In this document: in pieces, positions 6,440-13,723 of the stretch | Layout: every line of letters begins with the position of its first letter | Numbering within the stretch: the first letter of the stretch is position 1 | Origin: Promethearchaeota archaeon | GTDB lineage: Archaea > Asgardarchaeota > Lokiarchaeia > Sigyniarchaeales > SOKP01 | Assembly (NCBI GenBank): GCA_030615235.1 | Contig: JAUWZR010000039.1 | Span: forward strand, 1-13,930 | Direction of reading: 5' to 3' | Length of the DNA: 13,930 bases | Made by a program: the position numbers and the translations under genes | The notes under the pieces: generated by a model | Told to the model about the DNA's origin: nothing | What the model saw: only the letters and a program-made list of their open reading frames with translations | Databases searched by the model: none

Positions 6440-7618
6440 ATGAAAGTGGTAGAATTATCTGCAAGTTGGGATCCAAAACCTGATTTTAAACTTGGATCTA
6501 AAGATATTGATGGTAAATTAACCTATTTGGGTTCTCAAGTATGGCGATATCCTGTTGCTAGAGTCGTAGAAAAAGACAAACCTCAAATAAAACCAAACGA
6601 AGTATTGATCAAAGTGAAGAGATGTGGAATTTGTGGTTCTGACGTACATATGAACCAAAGTTATGATGATGGATACATCTATTATCCTGGGTTAACCGCA
6701 TTTCCAGTTACTATTGGTCATGAATTTTCTGGAGAGATTGTGGAAGTAGGTAGTAGGGCAATAAATAAAAGAACGAGCAAACTTTTCGAGAAAGGAGAGC
6801 CTGTCACTGTAGAAGAAATGGTGTGGTGTGGTGAATGCAAGCCATGTTGCGATGGGTATCCAAATCATTGTGAGCGATTAGAAGAAATTGGTTTTTCTAT
6901 AAATGGAGCACTTGCAGAATATATCGCTGTTCCTGCTAAATTATGTTGGAGCTTGAGAAAATTAGAGGAAAAATATGATGATATTTACAAAATAGGCAGT
7001 TTAGTGGAACCAACATCAGTAGCCTATAATGCAGTAATAGAAAGAGGTGGTGGAATTAGACCAGGTGAAAACGTGGTGATTCTAGGTGCAGGACCAATCG
7101 GATTGGCAGCAGTAAAAATTTTAAAAACTGCGGGAGCTGCGACATGTATTGTTTCGGAACCAGAAGAACTTCGAGCTGTATTAGCTAAGAAAATGGGCGC
7201 TGATTATGTAATTAATCCTCTAAAGGAAAATTTTGTAGAAAAAATTAAGGAATACACAGACCATGAAGGAGCTGTTCTATATCTCGAAGCTGCAGGTTTA
7301 CCTGAAATATTAACAGAAGAAATACAAAATACTATTTGGGAGTGCAAAACAATAAACAGTACTGTGGTGATTGTTGCTAGAGCTGAACAGAGAATGCCAG
7401 TGTATGGTGAATATTTTCAAGTAAGAAGAGCCCGAATAATTGGAGCTCAAGGACATTCGGGCCATGGTATTTTTTCTAATGTTATCAGCAGTATGGCTGC
7501 TGGTATGGATGTTACTCCTTTGATTACAAAAGAAATAACAATGGAAGAAGTTCCAGAAAATCTAAAGTTATTACAAATAGATAAAGAAAATTGCAAAATT
7601 TCTGCTATAATAGATTAA
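6440..7618 (+). CDS. iolM: IolM-like scyllo-inosose 3-dehydrogenase (zinc-dependent MDR family)
   Basis: A 392-residue medium-chain zinc dehydrogenase. Catalytic zinc ligands are Cys65 (GICGSD), His94-Glu95 (IGHEFSG) and Glu190 (LVEPTS). Structural zinc cysteines are Cys130, Cys133, Cys136 and Cys144 (GECKPC...NHC). The Rossmann motif is GAGPIG at 216-221. Several stretches match my memory of Thermotoga maritima IolM closely: LGSQVWRYP, YPGLTAFPVTIGHEFSG, YNAVIERGGGIRPG and AQGHSGHG. That enzyme oxidises scyllo-inosose (2-keto-myo-inositol) to 3-dehydro-scyllo-inosose with NAD. The neighbours are IolO- and IolN-like genes, which fits. It is the first gene of the plus-strand series. No ribosome binding site precedes the ATG, so the transcript may be leaderless. 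A sorbitol- or threonine-dehydrogenase role is less likely. Confidence 0.82.
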   Translation: MKVVELSASWDPKPDFKLGSKDIDGKLTYLGSQVWRYPVARVVEKDKPQIKPNEVLIKVKRCGICGSDVHMNQSYDDGYIYYPGLTAFPVTIGHEFSGEIVEVGSRAINKRTSKLFEKGEPVTVEEMVWCGECKPCCDGYPNHCERLEEIGFSINGALAEYIAVPAKLCWSLRKLEEKYDDIYKIGSLVEPTSVAYNAVIERGGGIRPGENVVILGAGPIGLAAVKILKTAGAATCIVSEPEELRAVLAKKMGADYVINPLKENFVEKIKEYTDHEGAVLYLEAAGLPEILTEEIQNTIWECKTINSTVVIVARAEQRMPVYGEYFQVRRARIIGAQGHSGHGIFSNVISSMAAGMDVTPLITKEITMEEVPENLKLLQIDKENCKISAIID

Positions 7619-7664
7619 AGTTAATTTTAATGATATAATGATAGATATAATCTAGGAAATACTA

Positions 7665-8522
7665 ATGATAGTCCCATTTATTATTGATTTGAAAGATAAA
7701 ACTGCCGTGATAACTGGTGGTGGAGGGGAATTATGTGGATGCTTTTCTGAGGCTCTTGCAAAATGTGGCGCAAAAGTAGCAATACTTGACATACGAAAAG
7801 AAGCTGCGGAAAAAGTGGCAAGTAAGATTAATGAAAATGGAGGAATTGCCATGGGAATTGAAGCAAATGTTTTAGATCTTAAGAGTTTACGAAAAGCTGA
7901 AAAGATAATTGGAATAGAATTTGGTCCTTGTAATATCCTCATTAATGGAGCTGGTGGGAACCATCCAAAAGGGACGACGTCAAACGAATTCTTAACTGTA
8001 GATGACTTGGAGAGTGAAAGGGAAGGAATTATAACTTTTTTTGATTTAAAACAAGAAGGTATCGAATTCGTTTTTAATTTAAATTTAATTGGTACGTTCT
8101 TACCCGTTCAAGTTTTTGCGAAACAAATGTTAAATCAGAAAGGTGCTATAATTATTAATATTTCATCAATTAATGCCTTTACACCATTGACTAAGATACC
8201 TGCTTATAGTGGAGCAAAAGCAGCTGTTAGTAATTTTACTCAGTGGCTTGCGGTTTATTTTTCCAAAGTTGGCATTCGCGTAAATGCGATTGCACCAGGG
8301 TTTTTCTTAACAGAACAAAATCGCTCTCTCTTGACTAACGAAGATGGTTCCTTTACAGAACGAGCAAAAAAAATATTAAATCAAACACCATTAGGAAGAT
8401 TTGGGAGACCAGAAGAACTGATTGGAACACTTCTTTGGCTTGTTGATGAAAAAGCTTCTGGCTTCGTTAATGGTGTTATTATTCCTGTTGATGGAGGGTT
8501 TTCTGCGTATTCTGGAGTTTAA
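7665..8522 (+). CDS. uxuB: D-mannonate oxidoreductase (fructuronate reductase), SDR type
   Basis: A 285-residue short-chain dehydrogenase. The nucleotide-binding motif TGGGGELCG is at 17-25. Asp42 after the second strand favours NAD(H) over NADP(H). NGAGG is at 94-98, the catalytic serine is in ISS at 166-168, and the catalytic pair is Tyr181 and Lys185 (YSGAK). GAGGNHPKGTT and an insert after it (about 110-130) are distinctive of the Bacillus-type SDR mannonate oxidoreductases, which are unrelated to the long-chain E. coli UxuB. The reaction reduces D-fructuronate to D-mannonate. The gene lies 46 nt after the IolM-like gene and 33 nt before mannonate dehydratase, its expected partner. Other SDR polyol dehydrogenases are possible but fit the context less well. 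Confidence 0.82.
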   Translation: MIVPFIIDLKDKTAVITGGGGELCGCFSEALAKCGAKVAILDIRKEAAEKVASKINENGGIAMGIEANVLDLKSLRKAEKIIGIEFGPCNILINGAGGNHPKGTTSNEFLTVDDLESEREGIITFFDLKQEGIEFVFNLNLIGTFLPVQVFAKQMLNQKGAIIINISSINAFTPLTKIPAYSGAKAAVSNFTQWLAVYFSKVGIRVNAIAPGFFLTEQNRSLLTNEDGSFTERAKKILNQTPLGRFGRPEELIGTLLWLVDEKASGFVNGVIIPVDGGFSAYSGV

Positions 8523-8555
8523 AATTTAAAATCTAAATAATAAGGTATTATAATA

Positions 8556-9608
8556 ATGGAAATAGCATTTCGATGGTATGGAGATAAAGATCCTACTCCT
8601 CTCAAATATATAAAACAGATTCCTAAAGTCACAGGTATTGTTTCAGCATTATATGATGTTGCTGTAGGAGAAATTTGGCCAATTGATAAAATAAAATACA
8701 TTAAAAACAAGATCGAAGCAGAAGGATTAAAATTTACGGTGATTGAGAGTATCCCTGTCCATGAAGATATTAAGCTTGGTAATTCAAATCGAGATATTTT
8801 AATCGATAATTATTGCCAAAGCATCCGAAATATGGGTTCTCTAGGGATTCAAATTTTATGCTATAATTTTATGCCCGTTTTTGACTGGGTGCGTACTGAT
8901 TTAGCAATGAACTATCCCAACGGATCTAATAGTTTAAGTTATGATGATTCAAAACTTAAAGAGATTGATTTTAAGATAATTTCATTAGATCTTCCGGGTT
9001 GGGCAACCCATTATACAAAAGAAGAGTTACAAAATTACTTAAATGCTTATTCTAAAGTTGATAATGAAACTCTATGGTTAAATTTAGAATATTTTCTGAC
9101 AAAAGTAATCCCTGTTGCTGAAGAATTTGGAGTAAAAATGGCTATTCATCCAGATGATCCTCCATGGTCAATTTTTGGACTTCCTCGAATAATTACTGAT
9201 GAGATTGCTTTAAATCGTTTGGTTAGAATTGTAGATAGTCCCTCAAATGGTATTACTTTTTGTACTGGATCTTTTGGTGCAAATTTAAAAATGGATCTTG
9301 TAAAAGCTATTCGAAAATTTGGTGCGATAGATCGTATTCCTTTCATACATTTCCGAAATGTTAAACTTATTGCTGAGAAAAAATTTTATGAAAGTAAGCA
9401 TCCTACAGAATTCGGGGATGTGAACATGTATGAAGTGATAAAAGCATTAATAGATATTGGATTTGATGGAGTTATACGTCCTGACCATGGAAGGATGATA
9501 TGGGGGGAAATAGGACGGCCAGGATATGGATTATATGATCGAGCTTTAGGTGTTATGTATCTTGTAGGTCTTTGGGAAGGGATAAGTAAAACTTTTCAAA
9601 AAAATTAG
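8556..9608 (+). CDS. uxuA: D-mannonate dehydratase
   Basis: A 350-residue TIM-barrel dehydratase of the UxuA family, of the usual length for short bacterial forms. It dehydrates D-mannonate to 2-keto-3-deoxy-D-gluconate. Signature stretches are FRWYG at the N-terminus, CYNFMPVFDWVRTDL (102-116), AIHPDDPPW (197-204), FCTGSFG and FIHFRNV. Metal ligands can be placed at His198, Cys236, His265 and Asp310 (RPDHGR), in line with the Mn(II) site of characterised family members. An AAGGT ribosome binding site at 8542-8546 stands 9 nt before the ATG. The gene is followed 21 nt later by uxaC, forming a compact operon. All key residues are present. Confidence 0.95.
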   Translation: MEIAFRWYGDKDPTPLKYIKQIPKVTGIVSALYDVAVGEIWPIDKIKYIKNKIEAEGLKFTVIESIPVHEDIKLGNSNRDILIDNYCQSIRNMGSLGIQILCYNFMPVFDWVRTDLAMNYPNGSNSLSYDDSKLKEIDFKIISLDLPGWATHYTKEELQNYLNAYSKVDNETLWLNLEYFLTKVIPVAEEFGVKMAIHPDDPPWSIFGLPRIITDEIALNRLVRIVDSPSNGITFCTGSFGANLKMDLVKAIRKFGAIDRIPFIHFRNVKLIAEKKFYESKHPTEFGDVNMYEVIKALIDIGFDGVIRPDHGRMIWGEIGRPGYGLYDRALGVMYLVGLWEGISKTFQKN

Positions 9609-9629
9609 AAAATATGATGAGCTAGATAA

Positions 9630-11033
9630 ATGAAAAAATTTATAGATAAGAATTTTCTTTTACAAACAGAAACAGCAAGGGATCTCTATCATGAATTCGC
9701 GGAAAAGAAGCCAATTATTGATTATCATTGTCACCTACCAGTGAAAGATTTAGCTGATGATATTTGCTATGATAATATAGGACAAGCTTGGCTCGCTGGA
9801 GATCATTATAAATGGAGATTAATGCGCAGTAACGGGATAGCTGAGAAATTCTGCACTGGTGATGCTACTGATTATGAAAAATTTGAAAAATGGGCAGAAA
9901 CAATTCCAATGGCAATTCGCAATCCACTTTATCATTGGACTCATTTAGAACTTCAAAGATATTTTAATATTGATACCTTATTAAGCCCAAAAACTAGCAA
10001 AAAAATTTATGATCAGTGCTCTGCTTTGCTCCAATCACCAGATTTTTCAGTTAAGAATTTGCTTCTTAAATTGAATGTAGAGATAATTTGTACAACAGAC
10101 GATCCAATTGACTCTTTGGAATATCATAAAAAAATCAAGGATGACGGCTATAAAGTTAAAGTGTTTCCTACATTTAGACCAGACAAAGCTATGGCGGTAG
10201 AAAAAACTCCACAATATATTAATTATATTTCTAAATTAAGCGAAATTTCTGGCATTGAAATAAAAAACTTTTCAAGTTTAATTGAAGCATTAGATGTTCG
10301 TCATAAATTTTTTCATGATATGGGATGTCGAATTGCTGATCATGGTATCCTATCTTTTTGGGCTGAAACATATACCAATGTAGAAATTGATAAAATAACA
10401 ACTAATGTTCTCTCAGGAAAAGAATTAACTGAGAGAGAAGTTTCAAAGTTTAAATCAGCTTTTTTATATGAATGTGCTAAATTAAATAATTATCGTGGTT
10501 GGGTTCAGCAATTTCATATTGGCGCCCTTCGTAATAATAATACACGATTATTCAATAAACTTGGACCCGATATAGGATGCGATTCTATAGGCGATTATAA
10601 TTTTGGAGATAAAATGGCTAAATTTTTAGACAGACTTGATCAATCTGGAGAACTTACAAAAACTATTTTTTATAATATAAATCCTCGAGACAATGAATTA
10701 ATTGCTTCTATTATTGGTAATTTTCAAGATGGTTCTTTTCCCGGGAAAATGCAATTTGGTCCTAGTTGGTGGTTTTTGGATCAAATTGATGGAATAACTA
10801 AGCAAATTAATACTATTTCTAATCTAGGATTGTTGAGTCGGTTTATTGGTATGACTACGGATTCCCGAAGCTTTTTATCATTTCCAAGGCATGAATATTT
10901 TCGAAGAATATTATGCAACTTGATTGGATCTGATGTTGAAAATGGAGAAATTCCTGCCGATATGGATTTACTTGGAAAAATAATTGAAAATATCTGTTAT
11001 AATAATGCCGTTGACTATTTTAAGATATTGTAA
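9630..11033 (+). CDS. uxaC: Uronate (glucuronate/galacturonate) isomerase
   Basis: A 467-residue protein of normal UxaC length, in the amidohydrolase superfamily. It converts D-glucuronate to D-fructuronate and D-galacturonate to D-tagaturonate. The HxH metal motif is His33-Cys-His35 in DYHCHL. The family also shows AGDHYKWRLMR (about 77-87), WTHLEL, ICTTDDP (about 154-160) and FHIGALRNNN. The C-terminal GMTTDSRSFLSFPRHEYFRR contains the conserved Asp and the SRxFLS.pRHEYFRR signature. It lies 21 nt after uxuA and 35 nt before uxaE. In this locus it would let external hexuronates enter the same tagaturonate/fructuronate pool as inositol. Confidence 0.96.
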   Translation: MKKFIDKNFLLQTETARDLYHEFAEKKPIIDYHCHLPVKDLADDICYDNIGQAWLAGDHYKWRLMRSNGIAEKFCTGDATDYEKFEKWAETIPMAIRNPLYHWTHLELQRYFNIDTLLSPKTSKKIYDQCSALLQSPDFSVKNLLLKLNVEIICTTDDPIDSLEYHKKIKDDGYKVKVFPTFRPDKAMAVEKTPQYINYISKLSEISGIEIKNFSSLIEALDVRHKFFHDMGCRIADHGILSFWAETYTNVEIDKITTNVLSGKELTEREVSKFKSAFLYECAKLNNYRGWVQQFHIGALRNNNTRLFNKLGPDIGCDSIGDYNFGDKMAKFLDRLDQSGELTKTIFYNINPRDNELIASIIGNFQDGSFPGKMQFGPSWWFLDQIDGITKQINTISNLGLLSRFIGMTTDSRSFLSFPRHEYFRRILCNLIGSDVENGEIPADMDLLGKIIENICYNNAVDYFKIL

Positions 11034-11068
11034 TTATATAAAATTCAAGAGATAAGACTATACTAATA

Positions 11069-12313
11069 ATGAGATTAAAAAAATATTCAATAGGTACCGG
11101 AGATCGGTTTGGTTGTCAAGGAAAAGCTCAATTAAAAGCAATTATAAAAGCACAAGAGATTGGTATTGATGTCGCAATCGTATGGAATAAATCTCACCGA
11201 GAGCATATGATCACTAAAACTACTCCTGCTGATGTTTTAAAAGAAGCCCAAAATGCAGTGAGAGATTTAAGTTGGAAAGGTAATTATTATATTGACGCTG
11301 ATCATATCGGAATTACTAATATTGATTTATTTATTGATTCGAGTAATTATTTTACTCTTGATGTAGCTGAATTTATTAATAAAAAGACATCAGATGACGA
11401 GATAAACGCCTTTATCGAGAAATATAAAAAGTACATAGGAAAAATATTCATTTCAAAAATCAAGGAACCTTTAAGGATCAATAAGGAGCAATTAAGAGCA
11501 ATTGCAGAAAAGTATCTTTTTGCTGTAAAGGAAGCAGGAAAAATTTATCGCAAGATTGAGAAGAAAAAAGGTAAGGACAATTTCATAATTGAAATCTCGA
11601 TGGACGAAACGAGTGAACCCCAAACACCAATTGAAATATTATTTATTCTTGCTGCTGTAGCTGATGAAAATATTCCTACTCAAACAATAGCTCCTAAATT
11701 TTCTGGTAGATTTAATAAGGGAGTTGATTATGAAGGAAATTTTGAGCAATTTTCAGAAGAACTAGAGATTATCTTAGCTGTAATCCAATTTGCGAAAAAA
11801 AAATTGTCTTTACCTGATAATTTAAAACTAAGTCTTCACTCTGGAAGTGATAAATTCTCAATATACAATATTATTAATGGAGTTATTAAAAAATTTAACA
11901 CAGGGATTCATTTAAAAACTTCGGGAACTACTTGGTTGGAGGAGTTAATTGGTTTAGCCATGGCGGGGGATGACGGACTTGAAATCGCGAAAGATATCTA
12001 CATTAAGGCTCACCATCGATTCGATGAGTTGAGTGCACCATACGCCACAGTAGTAGATATTAATAAAGATAAATTACCCTCACCTAAACTAGTAAATAAT
12101 TGGAGTAGTGAAGAATACATCAGAGCCTTGCGACATGACTTATCTTGCCTAGGTTACAATAGAGATTTTCGACAATTGCTCCATGTAGGATATAAAATTG
12201 CTGCGGAAATGGGCTCACGCTATATAAGAGCCCTAAAAAAGTACGATGAGATAATAGCTCGAAATGTTACTGAAAATATTTACGAAAGGCATCTTAAGAG
12301 GCTTTTTCTGTAA
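11069..12313 (+). CDS. uxaE: Tagaturonate-fructuronate epimerase (UxaE family)
   Basis: A 414-residue protein with the pattern of the tagaturonate epimerase family, first characterised from Thermotoga. The N-terminus has YSIGTGDRFG (6-15) and VWNKSHREH (38-46). DADHIG is at 76-81, SMDETSEPQTP at about 177-187, LSLHSGSDKFSIY at 254-266 and HHRFDELSAPYA at about 315-326. The conserved His and Asp residues in these motifs probably hold a metal. The enzyme interconverts D-tagaturonate and D-fructuronate and so bypasses the altronate (UxaB/UxaA) branch. It sits 35 nt after uxaC and ends the compact operon. A hairpin lies just after its stop, then a 201-nt gap. The assignment rests on family motifs plus strong pathway context. 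Confidence 0.88.
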   Translation: MRLKKYSIGTGDRFGCQGKAQLKAIIKAQEIGIDVAIVWNKSHREHMITKTTPADVLKEAQNAVRDLSWKGNYYIDADHIGITNIDLFIDSSNYFTLDVAEFINKKTSDDEINAFIEKYKKYIGKIFISKIKEPLRINKEQLRAIAEKYLFAVKEAGKIYRKIEKKKGKDNFIIEISMDETSEPQTPIEILFILAAVADENIPTQTIAPKFSGRFNKGVDYEGNFEQFSEELEIILAVIQFAKKKLSLPDNLKLSLHSGSDKFSIYNIINGVIKKFNTGIHLKTSGTTWLEELIGLAMAGDDGLEIAKDIYIKAHHRFDELSAPYATVVDINKDKLPSPKLVNNWSSEEYIRALRHDLSCLGYNRDFRQLLHVGYKIAAEMGSRYIRALKKYDEIIARNVTENIYERHLKRLFL

Positions 12314-12320
12314 TATAAAA

Positions 12321-12348
12321 CAATTTTCAAATTATTGAATTTGAATTG
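12321..12348 (+). repeat. Inverted repeat (hairpin) just after uxaE
   Basis: TTCAAATT (12326-12333) and AATTTGAA (12338-12345) form a perfect 8-bp stem around a 4-nt loop (ATTG). Three more pairs (CAA with TTG) follow beyond a 2-nt bulge. It begins 8 nt after the uxaE stop. No T-tract follows on the plus strand, so a classical terminator is unlikely. RNA end protection or an operator are alternatives. Confidence 0.4.
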
Positions 12349-12455
12349 TATGTGAATGTGTTAAGGCTATAATTTAGTTACTGTCAACATACCTATATGT
12401 TCAATGTCCATCCCAGAGGTTGCACATATTGCTAAAGATGCCCTAGACTAATAAA
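12349..12455 (+). other. Gap with a possible coding remnant
   Basis: Within the 201-nt gap between uxaE and iolN, one plus frame reads a short, protein-like stretch. It has VTVNIPICSMSIPEVAHIAK before a TAA at 12449-12451. It is preceded by a stop at about 12363 and has no ribosome binding site at its ATG (12404). It may be the tail of a decayed gene. I cannot name a parent, and chance is possible. Confidence 0.2.
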
Positions 12456-12464
12456 TTTATAAAA
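12456..12464 (+). promoter_or_regulatory. iolN: TATA-box-like element for the iolN-like gene
   Basis: TTTATAAAA is a good archaeal TATA-type sequence 51 nt before the ATG at 12515. A start near 12485 would leave a leader of about 30 nt. Together with the 201-nt gap, this suggests the iolN-like gene has its own promoter rather than depending only on the upstream operon. Confidence 0.45.
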
Positions 12465-12514
12465 GAAACTGAATTATTTCAAATCATTAAATTAAAAATT
12501 GATTGTGAAATAAT

Positions 12515-13483
12515 ATGAGTAAATGGAACTTACCTCCTAAGGAAGGTCACCTTGATAAAGCAGATGGGATATATCTCCAAAATATGAATATTGCTGAAAT
12601 TCGGGAACGTGTGAAAAAAAATGATGTAATCATTATACCTGTTGGTTCTACAGAAAATCATGGTCCTGCAGCATGTGTTGGGGAAGATACATTTCTTGTA
12701 ACTAGAATGGCAGAATTGGTAGCGCAAAAAACAGGATGCACAGTTGCTCAACCAACATGGTACGGTTCGCATCCATATCATCATTTGGGAATGCCAGGAA
12801 CTATTATTGTGCCGGAAGAAATATTTAAAGGACTTTTACGTGCAATTATTACTGGTTTCTGGAACATGGGTTTTAGAAAAATGATTCTTTTAAATGGTCA
12901 TGGACAAGAATATGTAATTCCCAGCGCTATTCATGAATGGGCAAAAAATTATCAATTGCCAGCTGTAATTTGTAATGTTAATTGGTATCATGCAATTCCA
13001 CAGTATTGTATGGATAAAGAACATGAAGGTCCTTTTGAAACCCCTTTTATTCATGCAGATGAGGCAGAAACCTCATTTTCAATGACACTTTTTCCAGAAA
13101 TGGTAAAGAAAATTGATTCCAGTGAAGATAATAAAGTAGTTGGTTGGATACCTGATGGACATGTTGATAAGGCAGGAAATATATACCAAAAACCAATTAA
13201 ATGGTATGGTCAAGTAGGATTTGGTCCAATTGAAGTTGCTGCATATCCTGAAGGGCATGTAGGATGTCCAAGTAAAGCTAGTTTTGAAAAAGGTAAGCCA
13301 GGCATGGAAGCATTTTTAGATTATTTAGAAAAATTAGTTAATGATATTTTAACAACATTCCCACCAGGAAAATTACCACCGATAGAAGGAATTACACAGA
13401 GAAATCCCAAAGAAATTGAACCTTATATTAAGGGACCACTCAACGGTGGAAAAAGTATTTATGAATTGAGGTATCCCCCTTAA
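12515..13483 (+). CDS. iolN: IolN-like 3-dehydro-scyllo-inosose hydrolase, creatininase superfamily
   Basis: A 322-residue creatininase-family metalloenzyme. Metal-binding and catalytic residues can be placed at Glu47 and His49 (GSTENHG), Asp58 (GEDTF), His129 (NGHGQE) and Glu185 (HADEAETS). It is longer than typical creatininases because of a C-terminal extension (about 265-322) with FPPGKLPP. YHHLGMPGTI, WNMGFRK, FIHADEAETS and AYPEGHVG match my memory of Thermotoga maritima IolN. That enzyme hydrolytically opens the 3-dehydro-scyllo-inosose ring to give 5-dehydro-L-gluconate. IolM- and IolO-like genes in the same locus supply the steps before and after. It lies 201 nt after uxaE and has its own TATA-like element. 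The alternative is a generic amidohydrolase of this superfamily. Confidence 0.82.
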   Translation: MSKWNLPPKEGHLDKADGIYLQNMNIAEIRERVKKNDVIIIPVGSTENHGPAACVGEDTFLVTRMAELVAQKTGCTVAQPTWYGSHPYHHLGMPGTIIVPEEIFKGLLRAIITGFWNMGFRKMILLNGHGQEYVIPSAIHEWAKNYQLPAVICNVNWYHAIPQYCMDKEHEGPFETPFIHADEAETSFSMTLFPEMVKKIDSSEDNKVVGWIPDGHVDKAGNIYQKPIKWYGQVGFGPIEVAAYPEGHVGCPSKASFEKGKPGMEAFLDYLEKLVNDILTTFPPGKLPPIEGITQRNPKEIEPYIKGPLNGGKSIYELRYPP

Positions 13484-13528
13484 AAAATTTAATATTAGAA
13501 GTTGCAATGTTAACTTAAAGGTGATATT

Positions 13529-13717
13529 ATGTATTCAAAACCAAAGAAAATCGGTTCTATAGAAATTAAAAATCGTTTTATAAGGTCCGCGACATTTGAA
13601 GGAATGGCAACTGAAGATGGTTATATTACTGATAAACACCTAAAGCTTTACAAAAAATTAGCTGAAGGAGGCATAGGGCTAATAATTACGGGTTATGGTT
13701 ATGTTCAAGAAACATAG
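13529..13717 (+). pseudogene. Truncated Old Yellow Enzyme-family NADH:flavin oxidoreductase (N-terminal fragment)
   Basis: The 62 residues match the N-terminus of the OYE family, with KIGSIEIKNRFIRSAT, then EGMATEDGYI and a GGIGLIITGY strand. Family proteins are usually several hundred residues long, but this frame ends at a TAG after VQET. None of the later OYE barrel is seen in any frame, because a convergent aldolase gene ends 6 nt further on. A strong ribosome binding site (AAGGTGAT, 13518-13525) precedes the ATG, so the 5' end looks intact. The gene was therefore cut by deletion or rearrangement, or by an assembly join. The fragment lacks the flavin-binding and catalytic parts and is unlikely to be active. 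Confidence 0.75.
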
Positions 13718-13723
13718 AGATGT

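Noticed and set aside
7632..7651. Direct repeat GATATAAT x2 (12-bp period) between iolM and the SDR gene
   Set aside because: It is short and in an AT-rich spacer within a likely operon; chance is the simplest explanation, although an internal TATA element cannot be excluded.
7652..7942. Minus-strand 96-codon open frame over the SDR gene start
   Set aside because: It overlaps the Rossmann motif region of the SDR gene and has no recognisable domain.
12530..12784. Minus-strand 84-codon open frame over the iolN-like gene
   Set aside because: It is antisense to the conserved creatininase metal-site region; its cysteine-rich look arises from the complementary codons.
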